From: Microterricola viridarii
Lineage (GTDB): Bacteria; Actinomycetota; Actinomycetes; Actinomycetales; Microbacteriaceae
Length of the DNA: 64,000 nt
Direction: 5' to 3'
Assembly: GCF_900104895.1 (NCBI RefSeq)
Contig: NZ_LT629742.1
Span: 2,666,001-2,730,000, forward strand
This document shows, one piece after another, positions 8,297 through 17,481 of the stretch. The notes under the pieces are model-generated. The model had not been told where the DNA came from and did no database searches. It saw nothing but the letters and a program-made list of their open reading frames with translations. Position 1 is the stretch's first letter. Each line of letters begins with the position of its first letter. The translations under genes and the position numbers were made by a program.

Positions 8297-11158
8297 ATGA
8301 CCGCCTCAGCCACCGCCATCCGCTCCGCCGTCTCCGCCGGCGACGAGTCGCTCGCCGCCGCGCTCGAGCAGGCCATCGGCGCCCCGCTCGAGGGCGCCGC
8401 GCGCAGGGTGAGCGTCGCCGAGTTCGACCGGATCGTGGCCGGCGTCGACGCCTCCCACGTGCTGCTCACCCCCGACGCCGTCGTCACCCCGCAGAGCCTC
8501 GAGCAGGTGGCCGCCGTGCTCGGCTTCGCCGCGGCTGCCGGGCGGCACGTGACGGTCCGCTCTGGCGGCACGAGCCTCTCTGGGCAGGCCTCCGGCGACG
8601 GCATCCTGCTCGACACCCGGTCGGCGTTCCGCCGCATCGACGTGGAGGACGGCGGCGCCCGGGTGCGCGTGCAGCCGGGCGCCACCGTGCGCCAGGTGAA
8701 CGCCCGCCTGATCCGGCACGGGCGCAAGCTCGGCCCGGACCCGGCGAGCGAGATCGCGGCGACCATCGGCGGTGTCATCGCCAACAACTCCAGCGGCATG
8801 GCCTGCGGCACCCACCAGAACAGCTACCGCACGCTGGCCTCGCTGACCTTCGTGCTGCCGAGTGGCACCATCGTCGACACGGCCCTTCCAGACGCCGATG
8901 CCCGGCTGGCCAGCACCGAGCCCGCGCTGCACGCGGGCCTCACCCGGCTGCGCGATGAAATCCGCGGCCGCGCCGACCTCGTCGCCGAGATCGAGCGGCA
9001 GTACCGCGGCAAGAACACCATGGGCTACGGCCTGAACTCCTTCCTCGACTTCGGTGAGCCCGTGCAGATCCTCGCCCACCTGCTGGTAGGCAGCGAGGGC
9101 ACGCTCGGCTTCGTCGCGGAGGCCGTCTTCGACACGGTGACGATCGCGCCCGCCATCGGCACCGCCCTGCTTGTGTTCGACAGCCTCGACGCGGCGACCG
9201 GGATCCTGCCCGTGCTGGTCGCCACCGGCGCGGCCACCCTCGAGCTGATGGATGCCGCGTCGCTCCGCGTCATCCAGGCCGACCCGACCGCCGCGGGCAT
9301 CATCGACGACGTCGTCGTCGCGGGCCACGCCGCCCTGCTGGTGGAGTACCACGGGGCGGATGACGCAGACCTCGCCGCCCAGATCGAGCGCGCCGGGGTG
9401 GCGCTGGCCGCCGCCGGCGCCCCCGCGCTCGAGGTGACCCGCGACGCCAAGCAGCGGGCCAGGCTCTGGCACTTCCGCAAGGGACTGTACGCCGCCATCG
9501 CCGGCGCCAGGAAGCCCGGCACGACGGCCCTGCTCGAGGACATCGCGGTGCCCGTCGAGCAGCTGGCCGGCACCTGCGCGGCCCTGCAGGAGCTGTTCGG
9601 GCGCCACGGCTACGACGACGCCGTCATCTTCGGCCACGCCAAGGACGGCAACATCCACTTCCTGCTCACCGAGGACTTCACCGCCGACGGGGCCATCGAG
9701 CGCCAGGCCCTCTTCACCGAGGAGCTTGTCGATCTCGTGCTCGGCGCCGGCGGCACCCTGAAGGCCGAGCACGGCACCGGCCGCATCATGGCCCCCTTCG
9801 TGGAACGCCAGTTCGGCCCAGAGCTCTACGCCGTCATGCGCGAGGTCAAGCGGCTCGCCGACCCCCGCGGCGTGCTGAACCCCGGAGTGCTGCTCACCGA
9901 CTCCCCCACCTCCCATCTGGAGCACCTCAAGGTCACCCCGGAGGTGGAGGCCGAGGTCGACCGCTGCGTGGAGTGCGGCTACTGCGAGCCGGTCTGCCCG
10001 AGCAAGGACGTCACTCTGACGCCCCGGCAGCGCATCGCGGTGCGCCGGGCCAGGGCCGCGGCCCGCGCCCACGGCGACACGGCCCTGGACGCCCGGCTGG
10101 CCGCGGCCGAGCAGTACGCCTCGGTGCAGACCTGCGCCGCCGACGGCATGTGCCAGACCGCCTGCCCGGTGCTGATCAACACGGGCGACCTGGTGCGCCG
10201 GCTGCGCGAGGAGGACGCGAACGCCCCGACCCGCACCATCGCGGCCGGCGTGGCGAAGGCCTGGGGCGGCGTCAGCCGCGGGGCATCCGTCGCGCTCAGC
10301 GCCGCCAAGCTGGTGCCGCCCGTCGCGACCCTGGCCAGCGCGGCCGGCCGCGTGGTGCTCGGCAGTGACGTCGTGCCGCAGTGGAGCGGCGACCTGCCCC
10401 GCGGCGGCGCCAAGCGGGCGCACGGCTCGCCGGCGACCGGCGACGCCGTGTTCTTCTCGGCCTGCGTCGGCTCCATGTTCGGCCCGGCCGACGGCAGCAT
10501 GGGCGCCGCGCCCGCATTCCGGTTGCTCGCGGAGCGCGCCGGGGTGCAGCTGATCACCCCGGAGCGCATCGACTCGCTCTGCTGCGGCACGCCCTGGAAG
10601 TCGAAGGGCCTCGCCGACGGCTACCGCACGGCGATCGAGAACACCGTGCGGGCCCTGCTCGCCGCCTCGGACGGCGGGAACCTGCCGATCGTCTGCGACA
10701 ACTCCTCCTGCACAGAGGGGCTGGTGCACGCACTGGAGAACGTGGGCGAACTCGACGGGCGACCGGTGTCGCTCACGATCATCGACGCCGTCGACTTCGC
10801 CGCAGAGCGGCTGCTGCCCGGGCTGCCGATCACGGCGCAGATCGACTCGCTCGCACTGCACCCGACCTGCTCCAGCACCCGTCTCGGCTCCAACGAGCAC
10901 CTGCGCCAGCTGGCTGGGGCCGTCGCGGTCGAGGCCGTCGTCCCGGATGCCTGGGGCTGCTGTGCCTTCGCCGGAGACCGCGGGATGCTGCACCCGGAGC
11001 TGACCGCCTCGGCCACCGCCGCCGAGGCCGCCGAGCTCGCCGGGCGCGACTTCGACGCCCATGCCTCCTGCAACCGCACCTGCGAGATCGGCATGACCCG
11101 GGCCACCGGTGAGTCCTACGTGCACATCCTGGAGCTGCTGGAGCGCGCCACGCGGTAG
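8297..11158 (+). CDS. Fused FAD-binding / Fe-S D-lactate- or glycolate-type dehydrogenase
   Basis: A 953-residue fusion of a GlcD/Dld-like flavoprotein and a GlcF-like iron-sulfur protein. The FAD domain (RSGGTSLSGQASGDGILLDTR, about residues 95-115) is followed by the FAD-oxidase C domain with FGHAKDGNIHF, EHGTGRIMAP and LNPGVLL. Two ferredoxin-type clusters start near residue 557 (CVECGYCEPVCP) and 611 (CAADGMCQTACP). Two CCG domains close the protein (SLCCGTPWKSKG, HPTCSSTR...WGCCAFAGDRG). Such proteins oxidise D-lactate, glycolate or D-2-hydroxyglutarate and pass electrons to quinone at the membrane. The start is chosen at MTASATAIRS; the frame extends further upstream but overlaps the RpiR gene. 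An IclR gene follows, so two regulators bracket the enzyme. Confidence 0.88.
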   Translation: MTASATAIRSAVSAGDESLAAALEQAIGAPLEGAARRVSVAEFDRIVAGVDASHVLLTPDAVVTPQSLEQVAAVLGFAAAAGRHVTVRSGGTSLSGQASGDGILLDTRSAFRRIDVEDGGARVRVQPGATVRQVNARLIRHGRKLGPDPASEIAATIGGVIANNSSGMACGTHQNSYRTLASLTFVLPSGTIVDTALPDADARLASTEPALHAGLTRLRDEIRGRADLVAEIERQYRGKNTMGYGLNSFLDFGEPVQILAHLLVGSEGTLGFVAEAVFDTVTIAPAIGTALLVFDSLDAATGILPVLVATGAATLELMDAASLRVIQADPTAAGIIDDVVVAGHAALLVEYHGADDADLAAQIERAGVALAAAGAPALEVTRDAKQRARLWHFRKGLYAAIAGARKPGTTALLEDIAVPVEQLAGTCAALQELFGRHGYDDAVIFGHAKDGNIHFLLTEDFTADGAIERQALFTEELVDLVLGAGGTLKAEHGTGRIMAPFVERQFGPELYAVMREVKRLADPRGVLNPGVLLTDSPTSHLEHLKVTPEVEAEVDRCVECGYCEPVCPSKDVTLTPRQRIAVRRARAAARAHGDTALDARLAAAEQYASVQTCAADGMCQTACPVLINTGDLVRRLREEDANAPTRTIAAGVAKAWGGVSRGASVALSAAKLVPPVATLASAAGRVVLGSDVVPQWSGDLPRGGAKRAHGSPATGDAVFFSACVGSMFGPADGSMGAAPAFRLLAERAGVQLITPERIDSLCCGTPWKSKGLADGYRTAIENTVRALLAASDGGNLPIVCDNSSCTEGLVHALENVGELDGRPVSLTIIDAVDFAAERLLPGLPITAQIDSLALHPTCSSTRLGSNEHLRQLAGAVAVEAVVPDAWGCCAFAGDRGMLHPELTASATAAEAAELAGRDFDAHASCNRTCEIGMTRATGESYVHILELLERATR

Positions 11159-11162
11159 TCGT

Positions 11163-11177
11163 GTCCTATTATCGAAC
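11163..11177. promoter_or_regulatory. IclR-type operator half-palindrome before the IclR gene
   Basis: On the minus strand this reads GTTCGATAATAGGAC, ending 78 bases before the IclR start. It is nearly identical to the site at 19937-19951 (GTTCGATATTAGAAC) and resembles the PcaU/PobR-type 10-bp repeat GTTCGATAAT known for IclR regulators of aromatic catabolism. TATTAT at 11167-11172 inside it is a candidate -10 box, so binding would give autoregulation. Confidence 0.6.
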
Positions 11178-11255
11178 TGGGTGACCGCATTTCGTGCGGA
11201 TGCCGCGCAGAGTCGACTCAAGCAGAAGCGACACAGGCAGAAGGGCCGGACACCG

Positions 11256-11981
11256 ATGGCAGAACAGGCCGCAGCACAGGCCGGGTCGCAGACGCTGAGC
11301 CGCGGCATCCGGCTCCTGGAGATCCTCGCCAACTCCGACCGCAGCCTCTCCATCGCCGAGCTCGCCGCCGAGCTCGCGGTGCACCGCTCGGTGGCGTACC
11401 GGCTGCTGCGCACGCTCGAGGACCACGCCCTGATCACCCGCGACGACGCCGGTTTGGTCGCCCTCGGCGCGGGCCTCGCCGCGCTCTCGTCCGGGGTGGC
11501 GCGCAACCTGCAGCAGGCGGCGCTGCCCGAGCTCAGCGAGATCGCCGACGAGCTCGGAATGACCTGCCTGCTCGCGGTGATGGTGGACGGCGGCGAGGCC
11601 GTCACGCTGGTCAGCGCCGCGCCGCGGCAGAGCGTCGCCGTCGTCTCCTACCGGCCCGGCCACCGGCACCCGCTCGGCCGCGGCGGCCCGGGCAAGGCGA
11701 TCCTGCTGGGGATGCCGGAGCGCTCCTGGCCCGCCGAGATCGAGGCGGGCATGAGCGAGCAGCTGCGCGCGGAACTCGCGCAGGCGCGCCTCGCGGGCTA
11801 TGCCTCCAGCCACGACGAGGTCGTGCCCACCCTCACCTCGATCGCCGTGCCGCTGGCCCTCGCCGGGCAGCCGCCCGCCTCGATCGCGGTGATCCACGTG
11901 GCGCTCACGCATCCGGAGGCCGAGATCGCAGAACGGCTGCAGCGCGGCGCGCAGAGCGTGACCCGCGCCTACGGCGCCTAG
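11256..11981 (+). CDS. IclR family transcriptional regulator
   Basis: A 241-residue regulator with an N-terminal winged helix (TLSRGIRLLEILANSDRSLSIAELAAELAVHRSVAYRLLRTLEDH) and a C-terminal IclR effector domain (LSEIADELGMTCLLAVMVDGG, RPGHRHPLGRGGPGKAIL, SSHDEVVPTLTSIAVPL). Family members sense small organic acids or aromatic compounds. The ATG at 11256 follows AAGGGCCGG; an in-frame GTG at 11181, eight bases after TATTAT, is an alternative that would add 25 residues. The promoter carries a site matching two sites before the aromatic hydroxylase at 18-19.9 kb, which suggests that locus is a target. It may also control the dehydrogenase just upstream. Confidence 0.88.
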   Translation: MAEQAAAQAGSQTLSRGIRLLEILANSDRSLSIAELAAELAVHRSVAYRLLRTLEDHALITRDDAGLVALGAGLAALSSGVARNLQQAALPELSEIADELGMTCLLAVMVDGGEAVTLVSAAPRQSVAVVSYRPGHRHPLGRGGPGKAILLGMPERSWPAEIEAGMSEQLRAELAQARLAGYASSHDEVVPTLTSIAVPLALAGQPPASIAVIHVALTHPEAEIAERLQRGAQSVTRAYGA

Positions 11982-12037
11982 CCGGCCGAGCCCAGCGCAG
12001 TACCCGCCGGACGGTTGATGGGGCGCAATGGCGCGTC

Positions 12038-12043
12038 TATGAT
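12038..12043 (+). promoter_or_regulatory. -10 box TATGAT, leaderless pattern
   Basis: TATGAT lies six bases before the GTG at 12050, and no Shine-Dalgarno sequence is present between them. This supports the GTG as both transcription and translation start of the second LAL regulator. Confidence 0.55.
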
Positions 12044-12049
12044 TCGATC

Positions 12050-14293
12050 GTGGCCGAGTCCCCGCGTGTACTGGCCCGAAGCAAAGTCGAGCTGGACAGA
12101 CTGCTGCTGGAGGCGAAACTGGCGATACCCGCACCTCGGGCGGGGTTCGTCAGCCGCGCAGCGCTCATCGAATCCGCCCTCGAATCGCAACGCCGGGTCG
12201 TGACGGTGACGGCGCCATCCGGCTACGGCAAGTCCAGTTTCCTGGCCGAGTGGGCGGCGGCGGAGAAGCGCGGTGTCGGCTGGGTCTCGCTCGACCGGTT
12301 CGACGATGACGCCGTCAAACTGTTGACCCTGCTGGCCTCCGCGTTCGTGCGGGCGACGGGCGGGGACGGACGGCTGATCGCCGACATGCGCGGCCACGGG
12401 GTCTCGGCACTCGGCCGCGCCGCCCCCCGCCTCGCGCTCGCGCTGCGGGAGAGCCCTCGCGACTTCGTGTTGATGATCGATGATCTGCACGAGCTCGCGA
12501 CGCCGGCCTGCCAGGACGTGTTGAGCGTGGTGATCGACGCCATCCCGCCCGGCTCGCAGATCGTGACGGCCAGCCGGCACGAGCAGCCCCATCTCGCCCG
12601 GCTCCGTGCCGCGGGGCAGACCGTGGAGTTCGGCGCCGACAGCCTCACGCTGGATGCGGACGGCGCGCGAAAGATCTTCGCAGAGGCCGAGGTGCCGTTG
12701 ACGCCCGAGCTGGCCGATGCCGTCACAGAGCGCACGGAGGGCTGGCCCGTCGGCCTGTACCTGGCAGCCGTCATCGCCCACGACAACGCGGAGGGGACGG
12801 CGTTGATCTCCGGCGACGACCGCTACGTCGCCGACTACCTGTACCGGGAGTCGCTGGCGTCCCTCCCGGAGGACGTGCAGCGCTTCCTCCGCTGCACGGC
12901 CGTGCTCGACCAGTTCTCCGGCGAGCTGTGCGACGCGGTGCTCGATGTGCTGGGCTCGCAGGCACGCCTGCGCGAGCTGGAGGGATCCAACGTCTTCCTG
13001 ATCCCGCTGGACCGGCGCCGCGAGTGGTACCGCTACCACCCGCTGTTCCGGGAATTCCTGCTCAGCGAGCTGCGCCGCGTCGACCCCGGCCGAGTCGCCG
13101 AGCTGCACGTGCGGGCGGCCGAGTGGTACGAGCAGAACGGCTCCCCGGCGAAGGCGATCGAGCACCTCTTGGAGACACCGGATCGCACGAACAGCGTGCG
13201 GCTCGTGGCCGAGCACGCCATGGCGACCTTCCAGGCCGGGCAGATGGGAACCGTGCAGCGCTGGTTGGTCGAGCTCGGGGCCGTCACCGTCGACAGCCAC
13301 CCGCCGCTCGGGGTGCTGGCCGGCTGGATCGCCGTCATGTCCGGCCAGGCCATCGAGGCCGATCGGCTCGCCGCGCTGCTGGAGTCGGCCTCGTTCGCCT
13401 CGCAGCCCTTCGACGGTTCGGCGACGTTTGAGTCCAGCCGGGCCATGCTCCGGGCGCTGATGTGCGCGTCCGGGCCGGAGCGGGCCGCGGCCGACGCCGA
13501 GTTCGCGCTCGCCGAGGAACCCTCGTGGAGCCCGTGGCGGGAGCAGGCGCTCTGCCAGGGCGGCGAGGCCGAGCTGCTGCGTGGCAATGCGGATGCCGCA
13601 GAGGCTCTGTTCGCCGAGGCGGCCGAGCTCGCCCGCCAGCACGACAACGCCGGAGTGCAGGCCCTCGCCGAGGCCGAGTGCGCGCTGATCGCGATGGATC
13701 AGGGCCGCTGGCCGGAGGGGGCGGCCCGGGTGGAGCGCGCACTCTCCGCCGTCGAGCTCCACCGCATCCAGGACTACGCGATCGCCGTGCCCGCCGTCGT
13801 CGCCGCCGCGCGGCTGGCCCTGCACGAGGGCGACCTGAGCCGCGCCGAGCGGGAACTGACCAGGGCGATGCGCGCGCGCCCCGTGTGCACCTACGCGGCG
13901 CCCGCGCTGGCGACCCGGGTTCGGCTCTCTCTCGCGAAGAGCTACTGGGCGATCGGCGACCATGCGACGGCGCGCCACCTCCTGCGCGAGATCGACGACA
14001 TCCTGTTGCACCGCCCGGCGCTCGGCGCGCTGCTCGGCTCTGTCGCCGCCCTGCGGGACATCATCTCCTCCAGCGCGGCGGGCGCGGGCGGGTACTCGCC
14101 GCTGACCCCGGCGGAGCTGCGCCTGCTTCCCTATCTGCAGACGCACCTGTCGATCCCGGAGATCGGCGCCCGGCTGTTCGTCTCCCGCAACACGGTGAGC
14201 ACCGAGGTCGGATCGATCTACCGCAAGCTGGGCGTCTCGTCCCGGTCGGAGGCCGTCGAGCTGGCGACGTCGATCGGGCTGCTCGGCACCTAA
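12050..14293 (+). CDS. MalT-like LuxR family regulator (LAL type)
   Basis: A 747-residue protein in the MalT arrangement: ATP-binding domain with Walker A APSGYGKSS (about residue 57) and Walker B VLMIDDLHEL (about 140), a winged-helix segment ending RYHPLFREFLLSELR, a TPR-like superhelix, and a C-terminal LuxR helix-turn-helix (LTPAELRLLPYLQTHLSIPEIGARLFVSRNTVSTEVGSIYRKLGVSSR). Proteins of this type integrate an inducer and ATP to activate operons for sugar or amine use. The GTG start begins the conserved region AESPRVLARSKVELDRLLLEAKL and is preceded by a leaderless -10 box. The gene ends 13 bases from a converging carboxymuconolactone decarboxylase-like gene. The inducer and targets cannot be read from the sequence. 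Confidence 0.9.
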   Translation: MAESPRVLARSKVELDRLLLEAKLAIPAPRAGFVSRAALIESALESQRRVVTVTAPSGYGKSSFLAEWAAAEKRGVGWVSLDRFDDDAVKLLTLLASAFVRATGGDGRLIADMRGHGVSALGRAAPRLALALRESPRDFVLMIDDLHELATPACQDVLSVVIDAIPPGSQIVTASRHEQPHLARLRAAGQTVEFGADSLTLDADGARKIFAEAEVPLTPELADAVTERTEGWPVGLYLAAVIAHDNAEGTALISGDDRYVADYLYRESLASLPEDVQRFLRCTAVLDQFSGELCDAVLDVLGSQARLRELEGSNVFLIPLDRRREWYRYHPLFREFLLSELRRVDPGRVAELHVRAAEWYEQNGSPAKAIEHLLETPDRTNSVRLVAEHAMATFQAGQMGTVQRWLVELGAVTVDSHPPLGVLAGWIAVMSGQAIEADRLAALLESASFASQPFDGSATFESSRAMLRALMCASGPERAAADAEFALAEEPSWSPWREQALCQGGEAELLRGNADAAEALFAEAAELARQHDNAGVQALAEAECALIAMDQGRWPEGAARVERALSAVELHRIQDYAIAVPAVVAAARLALHEGDLSRAERELTRAMRARPVCTYAAPALATRVRLSLAKSYWAIGDHATARHLLREIDDILLHRPALGALLGSVAALRDIISSSAAGAGGYSPLTPAELRLLPYLQTHLSIPEIGARLFVSRNTVSTEVGSIYRKLGVSSRSEAVELATSIGLLGT

Positions 14294-14305
14294 CTGCGCC
14301 GGCAC

Positions 14306-14632
14306 TCAACCCAGCGTGTCCTCCACGTCGAAGCCCAGCGCCAGGGCGAGGGTGGGCGCCGCTGCGACCACGCGGGGAAGGCCGACGACCGAGGCGATCC
14401 CGAACAGCACGTCGACGATCTCGTCGGCGCTCGCCCCGGCGCTCACCGCGGCCGTGACCTGCTCGCCGAACGACGGCTCCGCACCCCCGACGGCGATCAG
14501 CGCCGCGAGTCTGGCCAGGCACAGCGTCTTCGGGTCCAGCGTGCCGGGATCGGAGACACTGGACTCGTCGTCGAGCACGCTCGGCTGGTTGACCGCCAGT
14601 CGGCGCAGGCGCTGGGTGTAGTTCGATGGCAC
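14306..14632 (-). CDS. Carboxymuconolactone decarboxylase family protein
   Basis: A small all-alpha protein of 108 residues with the CMD/AhpD-like core LDPKTLCLARLAALIAVGGAEPSFGEQVTAAVSAGASADEIVDVLFGIASVVGLPRVVAAAP. The redox CxxC motif of AhpD is absent, so a peroxidase role is unlikely; this subgroup has no firm function. The start is a GTG preceded by GGGAGGA at five bases, much better than the longer in-frame ATG starts at 14668 or 14902. It converges on the MalT-like gene and is divergent from the small membrane protein at 14901. Confidence 0.82.
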   Translation of the reverse strand: MPSNYTQRLRRLAVNQPSVLDDESSVSDPGTLDPKTLCLARLAALIAVGGAEPSFGEQVTAAVSAGASADEIVDVLFGIASVVGLPRVVAAAPTLALALGFDVEDTLG

Positions 14633-14900
14633 ATCGTCCTCCCGCGTGTCTCTGCCGACCGACGCCATTGCCTTGGGGCGACTCGCCGCATCGGGTCCCT
14701 CCCATAGTCGACGCCCTCTTGGCCGTGATCGCGTCATCCGGATGGGGTGAACACGCCCGACCGCGGCTGCCCGCCTGGCCGCTGCGCCCCTCTCCCGCAC
14801 CATCATGTGAATGGGATGATGCGGCTGCCGGGACGGCGCAATACGTTCGAGCCGACCGCGAGCCACCGGATGCGCGGCGATCTGAGAGGCGGCACGCACC

Positions 14901-15281
14901 ATGAGTTTTTGGGACTACTTAATCTGGCTGTTCTGGGTGTACATCACTATTGCGTGCATCTGGATCTTCATCACCGTCATCATCGACATGTTCCGGGATC
15001 ACACCCTGAACGGCTGGCAGAAGGCGCTCTGGGCGTTGTTCCTCGTCTTCCTGCCCTTCCTGGCCACGTTCGTGTACTTGATCGCCCGCGGCAAGAGCAT
15101 GTCCGAGCGCCGCATGGACGACTACCGGCACGCGCAGCGGCAGACCGACGAGTACATCCGGGAGGTCGCGAGCAGCTCTCCTGCTGTCGAGATCGAGAAG
15201 GCGAAGCAGCTGCTGGATGCCGGGGCGATCACCCAGCCGGAGTTCGACGCACTCAAGGCGAAGGCGCTCGCCGCCAGCTGA
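14901..15281 (+). CDS. SHOCT-domain membrane protein with PLDc_N segment
   Basis: A 126-residue protein with two N-terminal transmembrane helices (IWLFWVYITIACIWIFITVIIDMF and LWALFLVFLPFLATFVYLIARG), the PLDc_N/PLD-nuclease N-terminal arrangement, a charged linker with RMDDYRHAQRQTDEYI, and a C-terminal SHOCT motif (EIEKAKQLLDAGAITQPEFDALKAKALA). SHOCT is a short oligomerisation domain common in actinobacterial membrane proteins; function is unknown. The start follows a GAGAGG. It belongs with the second SHOCT protein at 16551 and the DUF6325 protein, which often occur together in this group. Confidence 0.85.
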   Translation: MSFWDYLIWLFWVYITIACIWIFITVIIDMFRDHTLNGWQKALWALFLVFLPFLATFVYLIARGKSMSERRMDDYRHAQRQTDEYIREVASSSPAVEIEKAKQLLDAGAITQPEFDALKAKALAAS

Positions 15282-15289
15282 GGCGCGAA

Positions 15290-16492
15290 CTACTCTTCGT
15301 CCCGGGGCGGGATCGGCGGATGTGCGCCGGTCCCGCCCCTTCGCGTCCGCTGCTCGGGCGTGTGGCCGGTGTCTCGGTGCCGGTTCGCCTTGGCCTCCGC
15401 GTCGGCGGCCGCCATGATCGCCCTGGCCTCGCCGACGTCGCCGAGGGCAGGTCGCCACCAGCGCGCGGTGGGGTCGGCGTCCACGAGCACCGCCCGGGCC
15501 AACAGGGTGATCGGGATGGCCAGCACGGCGCCGATCGGCCCGATCACGATCGCCCAGAACAGCACGGAGAAGAAGGTGAGCGACTGGCTGAGCGCGACCG
15601 CGTTGCCGACCACCCGGGGCTGGATGATCGACTGCACGACGGCGTTGACCAGGCCGTAGATGATGATCACCGCGATGAACGTCGGCCAGCCGCCCACGAA
15701 GTAGCCGAAGACGAGCGGTGGGATGATCGCGATGAAGTAGCCGATGTTGGGGATGTAGCTGCAGAGGAACGCCAGGATCGCCCAGAGCAGGGCGGCCGGA
15801 ACCTGCAGCAGCCAGAGCGCGATGCCGTTGATCGCCCCCTGGACGAGCCCGAGCACGGTGGTGACGACCATGTACCGGCGCACCCCGCTGGCGTACTCGA
15901 CGAGGGCCTCCTTGAGGTGCGGCCGCCGCTGCCCGAGCTGCACCAGCACCGTCGGAACGTAGGAGGCGTCCGCCGCGAGCAGGATCAGCATGGTGAGGAT
16001 GATGACGAGGGTGGCCGTGATGCTCGCGACCCCGCCGACGAGCCCTCCGAAGAACCCCGCAATGGCGCTCGGGTCGAAGCCGCTCTTGACCTGCTCGATC
16101 TCGTTGGTCCCGACGCCCAGCTTCTGCAGGAAGTCTCCGATATTGGCGGCGATCGCGGCGAACTGGTCCGCGTAGTCGGGGAGCATCGCGACGAACTGCG
16201 TCACCGCGATGACGAAGGTGTAGGCGAGCCCGGCGAGCCCGGCGAACAGCACCAGGACGACGGAGCCGGTCGCCAGCCCGCGCGGAACCCCGCGGCGTTC
16301 CAGCGCGGTGCGCACGGGCTGGGCGCAGATCGTGAGCACGACGGTGAGCAGCACCGGGCCGAGGATCGACCGGATGCTGCTCATCCCCACGGCGACGACC
16401 GTGCCCGCGGCCAGGCCGACGAGGATCACGACGCCGCGCGGATACCGCCGCGCCGGCGCCGGGCCAGCCGATTCTGGGGTTGTCTCGGACAT
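15290..16492 (-). CDS. AI-2E family transporter
   Basis: A 400-residue integral membrane protein with the expected eight hydrophobic segments and the family signature region (AALLWAILAFLCSYIPNIGYFIAIIPP and IIYGLVNAVVQSIIQPRVVGNAVALSQSLTFFSVLFWAIVIGPIGAVLAIP). The family (TqsA/PerM/YdiK) is named for autoinducer-2 export, but many members act as sodium/proton antiporters or have no known substrate. A 60-residue hydrophilic tail follows the last helix. The gene converges on the SHOCT protein at 14901 with only eight bases between stops, and lies downstream of two small minus-strand genes. Confidence 0.88.
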   Translation of the reverse strand: MSETTPESAGPAPARRYPRGVVILVGLAAGTVVAVGMSSIRSILGPVLLTVVLTICAQPVRTALERRGVPRGLATGSVVLVLFAGLAGLAYTFVIAVTQFVAMLPDYADQFAAIAANIGDFLQKLGVGTNEIEQVKSGFDPSAIAGFFGGLVGGVASITATLVIILTMLILLAADASYVPTVLVQLGQRRPHLKEALVEYASGVRRYMVVTTVLGLVQGAINGIALWLLQVPAALLWAILAFLCSYIPNIGYFIAIIPPLVFGYFVGGWPTFIAVIIIYGLVNAVVQSIIQPRVVGNAVALSQSLTFFSVLFWAIVIGPIGAVLAIPITLLARAVLVDADPTARWWRPALGDVGEARAIMAAADAEAKANRHRDTGHTPEQRTRRGGTGAHPPIPPRDEE

Positions 16493-16550
16493 GCCTGCTC
16501 CAGCCTCCGCGTGCGAATGCCGGCGGCGCCGGGGCGCCGCAGGCGGGGCG

Positions 16551-16901
16551 TCAACCGAGCAGCTTGGCCTTGGCCGCCGTGAACTCTTCTTCGCTCAGCA
16601 GCCCCTGGGCCTTCAGCTCGGCCAGCCGCTGGATCTGGCCAACGGTGTCCGTCGCCGCGGGCGCCGCGGCCGGCGGTGGCGCCATGGCCGCCTGTTGCTG
16701 CTGCTCGTAAGCCTGCTGCTGCTCGTAGGCCTGCTGTTGCTCGTACGCCTGGGCCTCGTTCTGCTGGTTCGCCCGGTTCTGCTGGCGGCGGGCGACGTTG
16801 CCGCTGACGGCCGTTGCCGTTCCGGCGACGACCGCTGTGCGCGCGGCCATGCCGATCAGCCCGGGTCGTCCCATTCTCCGAAGGGGGGCCATCTGCTGCA
16901 C
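16551..16901 (-). CDS. SHOCT-domain protein with Gln/Ala/Tyr repeat
   Basis: A 116-residue protein with a short N-terminal hydrophobic segment (LIGMAARTAVVAGTATAV), a low-complexity middle with three repeats of QAYEQQ ending in a Gln run, a Pro/Ala linker, and a C-terminal SHOCT motif (DTVGQIQRLAELKAQGLLSEEEFTAAKAKLL). The function is unknown; the repeat probably forms an extended or self-associating spacer. The stop and start are separated from the DUF6325 gene upstream by six bases, so both are likely in one operon. Confidence 0.85.
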   Translation of the reverse strand: MQQMAPLRRMGRPGLIGMAARTAVVAGTATAVSGNVARRQQNRANQQNEAQAYEQQQAYEQQQAYEQQQQAAMAPPPAAAPAATDTVGQIQRLAELKAQGLLSEEEFTAAKAKLLG

Positions 16902-16907
16902 CTTTCT

Positions 16908-17336
16908 CTAGTCGCTCACGGCTCGCGCCTCGGCGACGACGGCGTTGACTGCCGGGGCCGGGATGCGCAGGAAATCAATGACGTAGCCGTTGGACTCGGC
17001 CAGCCGGGAGGCGAGGTGCACCGCCCAGCGCAGTTCAACGACAAGCAGCAGCGCCGAGGTGCCGGGCGGCACGTTCGAGCCGAACTCGTTCAAGTCTTCT
17101 TCCGAGGCGAGACCGCTGAGCTCCATGTCCATCTCGCCGACCGTGATGCCGGCCTCGTCGACCTCGAGAAAGCTCAGCTCGCCGGACTCCGAGCGAGACA
17201 CCTGCACGAGGTCGAGCAGGCGGACCGTGCCGGCATCCACCAGGCTCATCACGGCCTCGATCACCCCCACGTTGGGGCGATCACCCTCGAAGGCGGCGAG
17301 CACCAACTCGACAGGTCCGAATTCCAAGTCACTCAT
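16908..17336 (-). CDS. DUF6325 family protein
   Basis: A 142-residue acidic cytoplasmic protein with the DUF6325 pattern: MSDLEFGPVELVLAAFEG, GTVRLLDLVQVSRSESGELSFLEV and a C-terminal VVELRWAVHLASRLAESNGYVIDFLRIPAPAVNAVV. The biochemical role of the family is unknown. It is regularly next to a SHOCT protein, as here, and this pairing supports the call. The ATG follows GAGAGGCGTTGCG, giving a clear ribosome binding site; the longer frame to 17354 has none. Confidence 0.82.
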   Translation of the reverse strand: MSDLEFGPVELVLAAFEGDRPNVGVIEAVMSLVDAGTVRLLDLVQVSRSESGELSFLEVDEAGITVGEMDMELSGLASEEDLNEFGSNVPPGTSALLLVVELRWAVHLASRLAESNGYVIDFLRIPAPAVNAVVAEARAVSD

Positions 17337-17481
17337 CGCAACGCCTCTCCTCACGCCGACCGGCCAGACTCCTCGATGGTCCCGCCGCCCCCGGGCGAAC
17401 GCATCACGCAGTTCGGGTGAAGCGCCAGTCCCGGCGCCGGGTTAGCGTCAACGGCAGCCGTCCGAGCAGGAGGAGGAGCCC

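Noticed and set aside
8306-11605. 1099-codon open frame antisense to the FAD/Fe-S dehydrogenase
   Set aside because: Low-complexity composition, no recognisable domain, and it covers two well-supported genes on the other strand.
14306-14902. Longer 198-residue version of the carboxymuconolactone decarboxylase-like protein
   Set aside because: The N-terminal 90 residues are Arg/Pro-rich with no homology, overlap the divergent promoter region, and the GTG at 14632 has a strong GGGAGGA signal.
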